From NCBI RefSeq assembly GCF_029433115.1, contig NZ_JARNTV010000014.1, positions 20,223-84,222 on the forward strand: a stretch of 64,000 bases of DNA, in the 5' to 3' direction. The notes below the pieces were generated by a model that worked only from the letters and a program-made list of their open reading frames with translations, was not told the DNA's origin and did not search any database. Positions 8,379 to 16,488 of this stretch are shown one piece after another (position 1 is the stretch's first letter; every line of letters begins with the position of its first letter). Made by a program: the position numbers and the translations under genes. This stretch comes from Sphingomonas sp. AOB5. GTDB taxonomy: Bacteria; Pseudomonadota; Alphaproteobacteria; Sphingomonadales; Sphingomonadaceae.

Positions 8379-9404
8379 ATGATTATCGATTGCCACGGCC
8401 ATTTCACGACCGTCCCCAAATCCTTCCGCGACTGGCGCACCCGTCAGGTCGACGCCGCCAACGATCCGGCGAACGCGCCGAAGCCCGAGGAAGGCGCGAT
8501 CCTGACCGACGACCAGATCCGCGAAGGGATCGAGGGCGGCCAGCTCCGCCTGCAGCAGGAGCGCGGCAGCGACCTGACGCTGTTCTCGCCGATCGCCGGA
8601 CTGATGAGCCATCATCTTGGTAACGAGCGGACCAGTCTGGAATGGGCGCGCGTCTCCAACGACAACGTCAAGCGCGTTACCGAGTTGTATCCGGACAATT
8701 TCGTGCCGGTCTGCCAGCTGCCGCAATCGCCCGGCGCGCCGCCCGCAAACAGCGTTCCGGAGCTGCGCCGCTGCGTCGAGGAACTGGGCTTTGTCGGCGT
8801 CAATGTGAACCCTGACCCGACCGGCGGCTACTGGACCGGCAAGCCCTTCACCGATCGCGAATGGTATCCGCTGTTCGAGGCGATGTGCGATCTCGACGTG
8901 CCCGGCATGGTCCATGTCGCGGCATCGTGTAACCCGAACTTCCACGGCACCGGCGCGCACTACATCAACGCCGATACATCGGTGTTCATGCAGATCCTCC
9001 AGTCGGACCTGTTCAAGGATTTCCCGACGCTGCGGCTGGTGATCCCGCATGGCGGCGGCGCGGTGCCGTACCATTGGGGCCGGTATCGCGGCATGTCGCT
9101 CGAGATGATGGACCGGCCGCTCGAAGGGCTGCTCGACAACATCTTCTTCGATACCTGCGTCTATCATCTGCCCGGCGTCGAGCTGCTGACCAAGGTGATC
9201 CCGGTCGAGAACGTCCTGTTCGGCTCCGAGATGATCGGCGCGGTGCGCGGGCGCGATCCGAACACCGGCGAATATTTCGACGACACCAAGAAATATGTCG
9301 ATCAGCTGCCCTTGTCCGCCGGGGACAAGGCCAAGGTGTTCGAAGGCAATGCGCGGCGGGTCTATCCGCGGCTGGATGCGCTGCTCAAACAGCGCGGACT
9401 CTGA
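8379..9404 (+). CDS. ligJ: 4-oxalomesaconate hydratase, LigJ-type amidohydrolase
   Basis: The 341-residue protein matches my recollection of Sphingobium SYK-6 LigJ in length and sequence: it starts MIIDCHGHFTT, contains ERGSDLTLFSP and IPHGGGAVPYHWGR, and ends with NARRVYPRLDALLK. The zinc ligands of that enzyme are all present: His6, His8, His179 and Glu284 (GSEMIGAVRG). LigJ hydrates 4-oxalomesaconate to 4-carboxy-4-hydroxy-2-oxoadipate in the protocatechuate 4,5-cleavage and gallate pathways. Its presence anchors the cluster to that biochemistry. A strong hairpin follows the gene, so this and the preceding gene may be a separate transcript. Confidence 0.88.
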   Translation: MIIDCHGHFTTVPKSFRDWRTRQVDAANDPANAPKPEEGAILTDDQIREGIEGGQLRLQQERGSDLTLFSPIAGLMSHHLGNERTSLEWARVSNDNVKRVTELYPDNFVPVCQLPQSPGAPPANSVPELRRCVEELGFVGVNVNPDPTGGYWTGKPFTDREWYPLFEAMCDLDVPGMVHVAASCNPNFHGTGAHYINADTSVFMQILQSDLFKDFPTLRLVIPHGGGAVPYHWGRYRGMSLEMMDRPLEGLLDNIFFDTCVYHLPGVELLTKVIPVENVLFGSEMIGAVRGRDPNTGEYFDDTKKYVDQLPLSAGDKAKVFEGNARRVYPRLDALLKQRGL

Positions 9405-9420
9405 GCTTCCAGACATCGCC

Positions 9421-9460
9421 AACGGGCCGGGAATCTATCGCTTCCCGGCCCGTTTCGATT
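9421..9460 (+). terminator. Strong hairpin, probable terminator or attenuator inside the cluster
   Basis: AACGGGCCGGGAA (9421-9433) pairs perfectly with TTCCCGGCCCGTT (9442-9454), a 13-bp stem around an 8-base loop, followed by TTCGATT. The stem is terminator-like but the T-run is short. It sits 17 bases after the LigJ-like stop. Confidence 0.65.
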
Positions 9461-9512
9461 GGAGCGCCCTCACCGGAAATGGTCTGACCTTCGCATAACG
9501 AAGGAGAGACAT

Positions 9513-11060
9513 GTGAACGGCGCCGAAGCCCTTGTGAACACACTGGCCGATCAGGGCGTCGAAATCTGTTTCGCCAATCCCGGCACCTCGGAAATGCACT
9601 TCCTCGCCGCGCTGGAGAATCCGCGGATGAAGAGCGTGCTGTGCCTGTTCGAAGGCGTCTGCACCGGTGCCGCTGACGGCTATTACCGGATGGCGGACAA
9701 GCCCGCCTCGACCCTGCTGCACCTTGGGCCGGGCCTCGCCAACGGCCTCGCCAATATCCACAATGCCAAGCGCGCCAGCGTGGGCATGGTCAACATCGTC
9801 GGTGAACATTCGGCGAGCCATCTCAAATATGATCCGCCGCTGACTTCGGACATCGAAGGACTGGCACGACCGCTGAGCCATTGGGTGCGGCGTGCGGAAT
9901 CGGCGGGATCGATCGCCTGGGACGCGGCGACCGCGGTGGCCAAGGCAAGCGAGCATCCGGGCCAGATCGCGACCCTGATCCTGCCCGGCGACACGGCGTG
10001 GCAGGATGCCGGACAGCCCCGCCTGCCCGCCGTGACCGCTTCCCCGCGCAAAGCCCCCGACGCCGCCCGGATCGACAAGATCGCCGAGGTGCTGCGTTCG
10101 GGCGAACCCGCGCTGATCATCCTCGCCAACAAATCCACCCGCGGCCGCGCGCTCGAACTCGCCGGCAAGGTCGCGGCCGGCACCGGATGCCGTCTGGGCA
10201 GCCAGTTCTTCACCGCGCGGATCGAACGCGGCGCGGGGCGCGTGCCGCTGGAGCGCATCCCCTATGCCGTGCCGCAGGGTCAGACGTTCCTGTCCGGCTT
10301 CAAGCATCTGATCACGGTCGAGACCAGGGAACCGGTCGCCTTCTTCGCCTATCCCGACAAGCCGAGCCTGCTGAAGGCTCCCGGCACCGTCGTCCACAAT
10401 CTGGCCGATGCCGACGAGGACAGCGAAGCCGCGTTCGAGATGCTGATCGACGCGCTGGGCCTGAAGGGCACCGCGCCGCGGCTTCAGGAGCGGATCGAAA
10501 CCCCGCCGCCCAGCGGCGCGCTCAACCCGCAGAGCATTGCGCATGCGCTCGCCGCGGCGCTGCCCGAACATGCCATCCTGGTCGATGAATCGCTGACCAC
10601 CGGCCGTGAATCGATGGGCCTCACCATGGGCGCGCGACCACACGACCTGATCAACAATATGGGCGGATCGATCGGATACGGCACGCCCGTCGCCACCGGC
10701 ACCGCACTGGCCTGCCCGGACCGGCGGACCTTCTGCATGGTTGGCGACGGCAGCGCGATGTACACCATCCAGTCGCTGTGGACGCAGGCGCGCGAAGGGC
10801 TGCCCGTCACCACGATCATCTTCGCCAACAACAGCTACGCCATCCTGAAGGCCGAATACGCGAACATGGGCGCGGGCACACCGGGTCCGCAGGCGCTGGC
10901 GATGATCGATATCGACCGCCCGACGATCGACTGGGTCGCGATGGCGAAGAGCATGGGCGTGCCGGGCGTCAGCGTCTCGACCGCAGAGGATTTCCACGCC
11001 GCGATGGTCCGCTCGGTCGATGCCGAGGGTCCGGTGCTGATCGAAGTGAAACTATACTGA
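9513..11060 (+). CDS. Thiamine-diphosphate enzyme, acetolactate synthase-like large subunit
   Basis: The 515-residue protein has the three-domain layout of the ThDP family: the pyrimidine domain with catalytic Glu (about residue 47, in CLFEGVCTGAADGY), a central domain, and the pyrophosphate domain with GDGSAMYT...FANNSYAIL, the GDG-x-NN motif. Such enzymes cleave or form bonds next to a 2-oxo acid (acetolactate synthase, benzoylformate decarboxylase, oxalyl-CoA decarboxylase and others). No small regulatory subunit is encoded nearby, and the location argues for decarboxylation or ligation of a 2-oxo acid from the aromatic pathway (inference). The start is GTG 9513, six bases after AAGGAG. 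The ATG two bases earlier is out of frame and immediately followed by TGA. Confidence 0.82.
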   Translation: MNGAEALVNTLADQGVEICFANPGTSEMHFLAALENPRMKSVLCLFEGVCTGAADGYYRMADKPASTLLHLGPGLANGLANIHNAKRASVGMVNIVGEHSASHLKYDPPLTSDIEGLARPLSHWVRRAESAGSIAWDAATAVAKASEHPGQIATLILPGDTAWQDAGQPRLPAVTASPRKAPDAARIDKIAEVLRSGEPALIILANKSTRGRALELAGKVAAGTGCRLGSQFFTARIERGAGRVPLERIPYAVPQGQTFLSGFKHLITVETREPVAFFAYPDKPSLLKAPGTVVHNLADADEDSEAAFEMLIDALGLKGTAPRLQERIETPPPSGALNPQSIAHALAAALPEHAILVDESLTTGRESMGLTMGARPHDLINNMGGSIGYGTPVATGTALACPDRRTFCMVGDGSAMYTIQSLWTQAREGLPVTTIIFANNSYAILKAEYANMGAGTPGPQALAMIDIDRPTIDWVAMAKSMGVPGVSVSTAEDFHAAMVRSVDAEGPVLIEVKLY

Positions 11061-11073
11061 GGGGGAGGGGCCG

Positions 11074-11967
11074 ATGGCCACCACAGCCGTGACGACGCTC
11101 AAGACCAATCTGGCCGATTATCCGGTGACGCAGGCGATGAAGGACGGGCGCGTCACGTCCGATATCGTCTCGCTCGATTTCTGCGGACCGCCACAGGCGC
11201 ACAACGGCTTCAAGGCGATGATCCGCGAAGGCGCGTTCGATTGCGGCGAGCTGGCGATCGTCACGCTGCTTCAGGCCAAGATCTACGGCAAGCCCTGGGT
11301 CGCGCTGCCGGTGCCGGTCAATGGCCGTTTCCAGCATCATTGCGCCGGCTTCAATCGCGAGTTCGGGCACCTGAATCCGAAGGATATCGAGGGTAAGCGC
11401 GTCGGCGTGCGCAGCTATGCGCAGACCACGGGGCTATGGATTCGCGGTATCCTCCAGCACGAATATGGCGTCGATCTGGACAAGGTGACCTGGTGCAAGG
11501 TCGGCGAGGGTCACCTCCTTGAGTACACCGATCCGGCCAATGTCGAGCAGTTGCCCAAGGGCTCGGACATCGGCCAGATGATGCTCGACGGCGAGCTTGC
11601 CGCGACCCTGCAGGGCGTCGACCTGCCCAAGGACCCGCGCGTCGAATATCTGGTGCCGAACCCGTTCGAGGCGGCGAAGGACTGGTATGCGCGCGAAGGC
11701 GTAGTGTGCATCAACCACATGTTCGTGGTGCATGAGAGCCTGACCCGCGAGCGGCCCGACATCGTCCGCGAGATCTTCCGCATGATCGTCGACAGCCGCG
11801 AGCTGACCGAGGGCGGCGTTCCGGCGATCTATCCGCCGATCGGACTGGAAGCGAACCGCAAGGGCATCCAGCTCGCGATCGACTGGGCACATGAGCAGAA
11901 GATCATTCCGCGCAAGATCGAAGTCGACGAGCTGTTCGACGATGTGACCGCGGCGCTGGGGGCCTGA
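11074..11967 (+). CDS. 4,5-dihydroxyphthalate decarboxylase family protein (second copy)
   Basis: The 297-residue protein is a second Pht5-like member, with DIEGKRVGVRSYAQTTGLWI, LQHEYGVDLDKVTW and a C-terminal IPRKIEVDELF. The LQHEYGVDL stretch is closer to my recollection of Pht5 than the equivalent in the first copy. It has no leader peptide. ATG 11074 follows GAGGGGGAGG. It sits 13 bases after the ThDP gene and two bases before the hydrolase gene, so it is in the same transcript. Role inferred: decarboxylation of a carboxylated catechol to feed ring cleavage. Confidence 0.8.
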   Translation: MATTAVTTLKTNLADYPVTQAMKDGRVTSDIVSLDFCGPPQAHNGFKAMIREGAFDCGELAIVTLLQAKIYGKPWVALPVPVNGRFQHHCAGFNREFGHLNPKDIEGKRVGVRSYAQTTGLWIRGILQHEYGVDLDKVTWCKVGEGHLLEYTDPANVEQLPKGSDIGQMMLDGELAATLQGVDLPKDPRVEYLVPNPFEAAKDWYAREGVVCINHMFVVHESLTRERPDIVREIFRMIVDSRELTEGGVPAIYPPIGLEANRKGIQLAIDWAHEQKIIPRKIEVDELFDDVTAALGA

Positions 11968-11969
11968 AG

Positions 11970-13262
11970 ATGAAGCGGCTCGCGGCCCTGTTGCTGGCCT
12001 TCGCGGCAATGCCTGCCTCGGCGCAGACCGCACCTGCCCTGCGCACCGACTATGTCTCGTTCGGGGCGCATGACGAGGGGCTGATCTACCAGCCCACAGG
12101 CGCGCGGTCGCGGATCGCGCTGGTCTATGCGCATCCCAGCGGGAACACGTTCGATACCGCGGTCGGGCGCGAAATGGCGCGGCGCGGCTATGCGACCATG
12201 ATGGTCAATCATCGTGACGAGGACGAACGGCTCGATGCGTTTGCCGGGGCGATCTCGGAGGCGATCCGGCACATGCGCGCGCTGCCCGGCATCGAGCGGG
12301 TCGTGCTGATCGGGCATAGCGGCGGGGGTCCGCTGGCAGCCTTCTACCAGAATGTCGCCGAACATGGGCCGGGCGCGTGCAGCGGACCGGAGAAACTCTA
12401 TCCATGCCGCACCGATCTGGTGAAGGACCTCGCGCCCGCGGACGGGGTGGTGCTGCTCGATCCGACATTGGGCGCCTTCCACCAGATGAGTTCGATCGAT
12501 CCGGCGGGCGGCAGTGACACGCGTGACGCATCGCTCGACATGTTCGCGCCGGCCAATGGCTATGACGACGCCAGCGGACGCGCCGCCTACCCCGCGGAGT
12601 TCCGCCGCCGCTTCGCCGCAGGGCAAGCACGGCGCAGCGATGCGCTGATCGCACAGGCGCAGGAACGGCTGCGCGTCATCGAAGCGGGGCAAGGCCAGTT
12701 CGAGGATGATGAGCCGTTCGTGATCCGCGGCATCGGCCATCATGCCGCGGGCGCGCGGCTCTATCAGCCCGACACCAGCATGCTCTCGCACACCCGCGCG
12801 CCGCACCTGCTGCTGCGCGCCGACGGCAGCGATAGCGAAGGCGTGATCGCTTCGGTCCGCGCGCCGGGCGGCAAGGCGACCCGAGACGGGCTGCGCACGA
12901 TGGAGCTGATGGGCAACAACACCAGCGTCCGCATCTTCCTCGCGACCGCTGCGATCCGGACGAAGGACTTCGCGATTGGCGAAGACGATATCACCGGCGT
13001 CGACTGGAGCTCGGCCTTCTCGTCCGCGCCGGGCAATGCGCCGGGCATCACCGTGCCGTCGCTCGTGCTGACGATGAGCTGCCACTATCTGCTCGTCCCC
13101 GGCGAGCTCATCTTCGACCGGCTGGGATCGCGCGACAAAAGCTATGCCGCGGTCGAGGGGGCCACCCATCTCTTCGGCCCGTGCAGGCCCGAATATGGCG
13201 ACACGGTGAAGCGGACCTTCGATCATGTCGCGCTCTGGCTGACCAAGCCGGGAAGGTTCTGA
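11970..13262 (+). CDS. Exported alpha/beta-hydrolase
   Basis: The 430-residue protein has a signal peptide (MKRLAALLLAFAAMPASAQ, cleavage near 19) and an alpha/beta-hydrolase nucleophile elbow GHSGGG (Ser117). A late His in EGATHLFGP is a plausible member of the triad. HPSGNTFDT near residue 55 may form the oxyanion region. It probably hydrolyses an ester or similar bond in the periplasm, releasing an acid that enters the pathway (inference). It is two bases downstream of the decarboxylase gene and two bases before the lipoprotein amidohydrolase. No narrower family is recognised. Confidence 0.75.
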   Translation: MKRLAALLLAFAAMPASAQTAPALRTDYVSFGAHDEGLIYQPTGARSRIALVYAHPSGNTFDTAVGREMARRGYATMMVNHRDEDERLDAFAGAISEAIRHMRALPGIERVVLIGHSGGGPLAAFYQNVAEHGPGACSGPEKLYPCRTDLVKDLAPADGVVLLDPTLGAFHQMSSIDPAGGSDTRDASLDMFAPANGYDDASGRAAYPAEFRRRFAAGQARRSDALIAQAQERLRVIEAGQGQFEDDEPFVIRGIGHHAAGARLYQPDTSMLSHTRAPHLLLRADGSDSEGVIASVRAPGGKATRDGLRTMELMGNNTSVRIFLATAAIRTKDFAIGEDDITGVDWSSAFSSAPGNAPGITVPSLVLTMSCHYLLVPGELIFDRLGSRDKSYAAVEGATHLFGPCRPEYGDTVKRTFDHVALWLTKPGRF

Positions 13263-13264
13263 CG

Positions 13265-14158
13265 ATGCGGGCCTCGCTCTGCCTCGTGGCGCTCGCACTG
13301 GCGGGCTGTGCCTCCACGCGCGAGATCCCGTTCGTCGACGCGCATTCGCATCTGGTTCCGAACCTGACGCCCGACGAGGAAGTCGCGAAGTTCCGCGCCT
13401 CGGGTTTGCGTGCGGTCGTCATCATGAACCCCGATCCGGCGGCGATGCGCGATCTGGGTAGCCGCCATGGCGATTTCGTGATCCCGTTCCTCAGCATCGC
13501 GCGCCTGCCCGAAATGGCGGGCATCCGGCTGACCCCGAACGCGGCCGCGGCAATGGCGACGGTCGAAGCCGAAGGCGCCGTATGCGGGCTGGGCGAAGTG
13601 CCGACGCGGGTCGTGCCCGCGACCGAGCCGAGCGACGATCTCGCGCTGTTCAACCCCGACCGGCTGCCGGTCTATGCACTGGCGAATGCACGCGCCCTGC
13701 CGCTCAACATCCATGTCACCATCGATACGCCCGCGGTCGAGGCAGCGGTCAGCCGGATCGCGCGTGAGTATCCGCGGATGAAGCTGATCCTTGCCCATGC
13801 CGGCTGGTCTGCCGGGCCGGACGTGCTCGGGCGGCTGCTCGACGCGCATCCCAATCTCTATGCCGATCTTTCGATCCGCCTCGATCCCGCGGCGGGCTTC
13901 GTCCAGCCGCGCGAGACCACGATCCTTGCCGCCGACGGATCGCTGCTGCCCGAGTGGCGCGCGCTGATCGAGCGCCATCCGGATCGCTTCATGTTCGCGA
14001 TGGATATCACCGGCGCCGAACGCCCGGCTTATATCGAAAGGCTGATCGCGATCGCGCGCCAGGCCTTCGCGCCGTTGCCGCGCAAGCTCCAGCACGCCCT
14101 CGCGCACGGCAATATCGAACGGTTGCTGGCGGGCTGCCGCTTCCCCCGCAAGCGCTGA
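13265..14158 (+). CDS. Amidohydrolase-family lipoprotein
   Basis: The 297-residue protein starts MRASLCLVALALAGCAS, a lipoprotein signal with lipobox LAGC. The mature part is an amidohydrolase-2 TIM barrel: VDAHSHL gives the HxH pair, LAHAGW a third His and FAMDITGAE the Asp. Its lipid anchor places it in the periplasm, unusual for this mostly cytoplasmic superfamily but in keeping with the exported hydrolase just before it. ATG 13265 is two bases past that gene's stop. The reaction could be hydrolysis or decarboxylation; the sequence does not say which. Confidence 0.75.
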   Translation: MRASLCLVALALAGCASTREIPFVDAHSHLVPNLTPDEEVAKFRASGLRAVVIMNPDPAAMRDLGSRHGDFVIPFLSIARLPEMAGIRLTPNAAAAMATVEAEGAVCGLGEVPTRVVPATEPSDDLALFNPDRLPVYALANARALPLNIHVTIDTPAVEAAVSRIAREYPRMKLILAHAGWSAGPDVLGRLLDAHPNLYADLSIRLDPAAGFVQPRETTILAADGSLLPEWRALIERHPDRFMFAMDITGAERPAYIERLIAIARQAFAPLPRKLQHALAHGNIERLLAGCRFPRKR

Positions 14159-14288
14159 CGCCGCCGCCGCGCGGCAGGCTCAGAACTTATCCCCCGGCGC
14201 GGAACTTCAACTGTTCGCCTGACCCGATCCGGACGAAGCAGGATCGGAGAAGGGCCGGGTCAACCTGCCCGGTAGCAGGAGCAGGACG

Positions 14289-15167
14289 TTGCCTTCGTCG
14301 TTCGTCGATATCCATCCGCATGTAATCTCCGACGATGAGCATCGCTATCCCCCCGCCCCGCTGTTCGGCAAGCGTTCGGACTGGTCACAGGAAAGGCCGA
14401 GCACGGTCGAGACGCTGATCGCCCAGATGGACGATGCCGGCGTGGCCCAGGCCGCAGTCGTGCACAGCTCGACCACCTATGGCTTCGACAACAGCTACGT
14501 CGTCGATGCGTGCAACGCGTATCCTGATCGCCTGATCGCGGTCGGATCGGTCGATGTGCTGGCGCCCGATGCGGCCGACACGATCCGCAGCTGGACCGGC
14601 AAGGGACTGGCCGGGCTGCGCGTCTTCACCGGCGGCAGCACCAAGGAATTCGATGCCAGCGAGCTGGACGATCCGCGCGCCTATCCGGCGTGGGAACTGC
14701 TCGGCGAGCTGGGCCTGACCATGTGCATCCAGACCGGCCCGGTCGGCCTCGCCGCCGTCACCGCGCTGGCGAAGCGCTTTCCCACTGTACCGATCATCCT
14801 CGATCATCTCGGCCGCCCCGACGTTACCGATGGTCCGCCCTATGCCGCGGCGCAGAGCCTGTTCGACCTCGCAGAGATCGGTTCGATCTATCTCAAGCTC
14901 ACCCCGCGGATCATGGGCGATTGCGTGAAGGGTGAAGCGACCCCGGAGACCTTGTTCCCGAAGCTGGCGGAGACGTTCGGCGCGCGGCGCATGGCCTGGG
15001 GCTCCAACTATCCCACATCGCCCGGCACGCTGGCCGAGATCCTCGCCACGGCGCAGGGCCGGCTCGCCTGCCTGAGCGCAGAGGATCGCGAATGGATTTT
15101 CGGCGGGACCGCCCGGACGCTATACCCGCAACTGACAACAGAGACGCGGATCGCGCGCGCTGGCTGA
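14289..15167 (+). CDS. Amidohydrolase, candidate LigI-like lactonase
   Basis: The 292-residue TIM-barrel protein has FVDIHPHV (HxH) at its start, PIILDHLGRPDV in the middle and WGSNYP near the end. The DHLGRPDV motif closely resembles the IDHMGRPDV of 2-pyrone-4,6-dicarboxylate lactonase LigI, which opens the pyrone in the protocatechuate 4,5-cleavage route. In LigI the late motif is GTDWP with a catalytic Asp; here it is GSNYP with Asn, as in some other members of this superfamily. So a lactonase role is a hypothesis. The start is TTG 14289, soon after AGCAGGA. A 130-base gap (14159-14288) precedes it and shows nothing definite beyond possible leader sequence. Confidence 0.75.
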   Translation: MPSSFVDIHPHVISDDEHRYPPAPLFGKRSDWSQERPSTVETLIAQMDDAGVAQAAVVHSSTTYGFDNSYVVDACNAYPDRLIAVGSVDVLAPDAADTIRSWTGKGLAGLRVFTGGSTKEFDASELDDPRAYPAWELLGELGLTMCIQTGPVGLAAVTALAKRFPTVPIILDHLGRPDVTDGPPYAAAQSLFDLAEIGSIYLKLTPRIMGDCVKGEATPETLFPKLAETFGARRMAWGSNYPTSPGTLAEILATAQGRLACLSAEDREWIFGGTARTLYPQLTTETRIARAG

Positions 15168-15179
15168 GGAGAGGTCGCA

Positions 15180-16478
15180 ATGAGTGCTGTAGCTGAAGGC
15201 GCCGCGCCACCGGCGAGTGTCGATACCAAGTCTGTCGCGGCTGCGGCCGCGCCGTGGGGCATCCTCGCGCTGCTGACGGTCGGCGTGCTGATCGCCTATT
15301 TCGACCGGACGAGCATTTCCTCGGCACTGGCCGACAAGCCGTTCGTCGAGCATTTCGGCATGACCAACGCCGATCGCGGCTTCGTCGCCGGGGCGTTCTT
15401 CTGGTCGTACATGGCGATGCAGATGCCGATGGGCTGGCTGGTCGATCGCTATGGCGTGAAATACACCTATGCGATCTGCTTCGCCTTGTGGTGCCTCGCC
15501 ACCGCCGCGACCGGACTGATGACCGCCGTGATCGGCCTGTTCATCATGCGCCTGGTCGTCGGGCTGACCGAAGCGATCGTGACCCCCGCCAGCTATCGCT
15601 GGATCCGCCTGAACATGCCGGAGAGCCATGCGGGCACCGCAGTCGGCATCTTTGCCATGGGCAACAAGATCGGCATCGCCATCGGCGCGCCGATCGCCGC
15701 CTGGCTGATCGTGACCTTCGACTGGCGGCTGATGTTCATCCTGTCGGGTCTCGCCGGGCTGGTCTGGCTGATCCCGTGGATGCTGCTGGTGAAGTCCGAC
15801 TATCTCAAGAAGGGCGAGATCCGCGCCGCGCAGCGCAAGACCGGCGCGGTGACCTTCCGCAGCATCATCTCCTCGCCGGTCATCTGGGGGGCGATGATCG
15901 TCAACTTCTGCTACGGCTATTTCTCATTCTACTGCATGACCTGGATGCCGGCCTATCTGGTCGACGCGCAGGGTCTCTCGCTGCAGCAATCGGGCCTCTA
16001 CACCTTTTTCAGCTTTGCCGGGATCGCCATCGTCGCGATCGTCGCGGGCTGGGCCGCGGACCGGCTGATCGCGCGCGGCTACGATCCGATCGTCACCCGC
16101 AAGGTGTTCATCGTCGCCGGCTTTTTCGGGGCCTGCACGGTGCTGCTGGGCGCGTTCGCACACAGCCTGGAATGGGCGCTGTTCTGGAACGTGTTCTCGC
16201 TGTCGTGCCTGGGCCTCGCCACAGCGAACAATCTCGCCTTGTGCAAGATCACGCTGATCCCGCCGCCGGCCATCGGCCTGTCGGTCGGCGTGCAGCAGGT
16301 GGCGGGCACCGCTTCCGGCGGCGTCGCGGCGACCCTGTCGGGATGGCTGCTTCATACGACCGGCAGCTACACCGCGCCGATGATGGTGATCGTGGTGTTC
16401 CTGATGATCGGGGCCGCGGCCTGCGTCAGCCTGCTGCGCCCGAAATGGTCGCCCAAAGTCACCCAGATTGCCGATTGA
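15180..16478 (+). CDS. MFS permease of the anion:cation symporter type
   Basis: A 432-residue membrane protein with twelve predicted segments. It carries the MFS loop motif GWLVDRYGVKY between helices 2 and 3 and the FDRTSIS motif in helix 1, which are common in the phthalate/glucarate/hexuronate (ACS) branch. It would import an organic acid across the inner membrane. Within this cluster it is the likely inner-membrane route for the aromatic acid (inference). It starts 12 bases after the amidohydrolase stop with AGGAGAGG upstream, and is followed 10 bases later by the dioxygenase gene. Confidence 0.88.
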   Translation: MSAVAEGAAPPASVDTKSVAAAAAPWGILALLTVGVLIAYFDRTSISSALADKPFVEHFGMTNADRGFVAGAFFWSYMAMQMPMGWLVDRYGVKYTYAICFALWCLATAATGLMTAVIGLFIMRLVVGLTEAIVTPASYRWIRLNMPESHAGTAVGIFAMGNKIGIAIGAPIAAWLIVTFDWRLMFILSGLAGLVWLIPWMLLVKSDYLKKGEIRAAQRKTGAVTFRSIISSPVIWGAMIVNFCYGYFSFYCMTWMPAYLVDAQGLSLQQSGLYTFFSFAGIAIVAIVAGWAADRLIARGYDPIVTRKVFIVAGFFGACTVLLGAFAHSLEWALFWNVFSLSCLGLATANNLALCKITLIPPPAIGLSVGVQQVAGTASGGVAATLSGWLLHTTGSYTAPMMVIVVFLMIGAAACVSLLRPKWSPKVTQIAD

Positions 16479-16488
16479 GGACTGAACA

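Noticed and set aside
8160..10997. Long reverse-strand open frames opposite the catabolic genes
   Set aside because: They mirror well-supported + strand genes and show no family motif or ribosome site.
14159..14288. Possible gene in the gap before the third amidohydrolase
   Set aside because: No frame with a ribosome site and protein-like composition is present; only weak GC-rich symmetry is seen.
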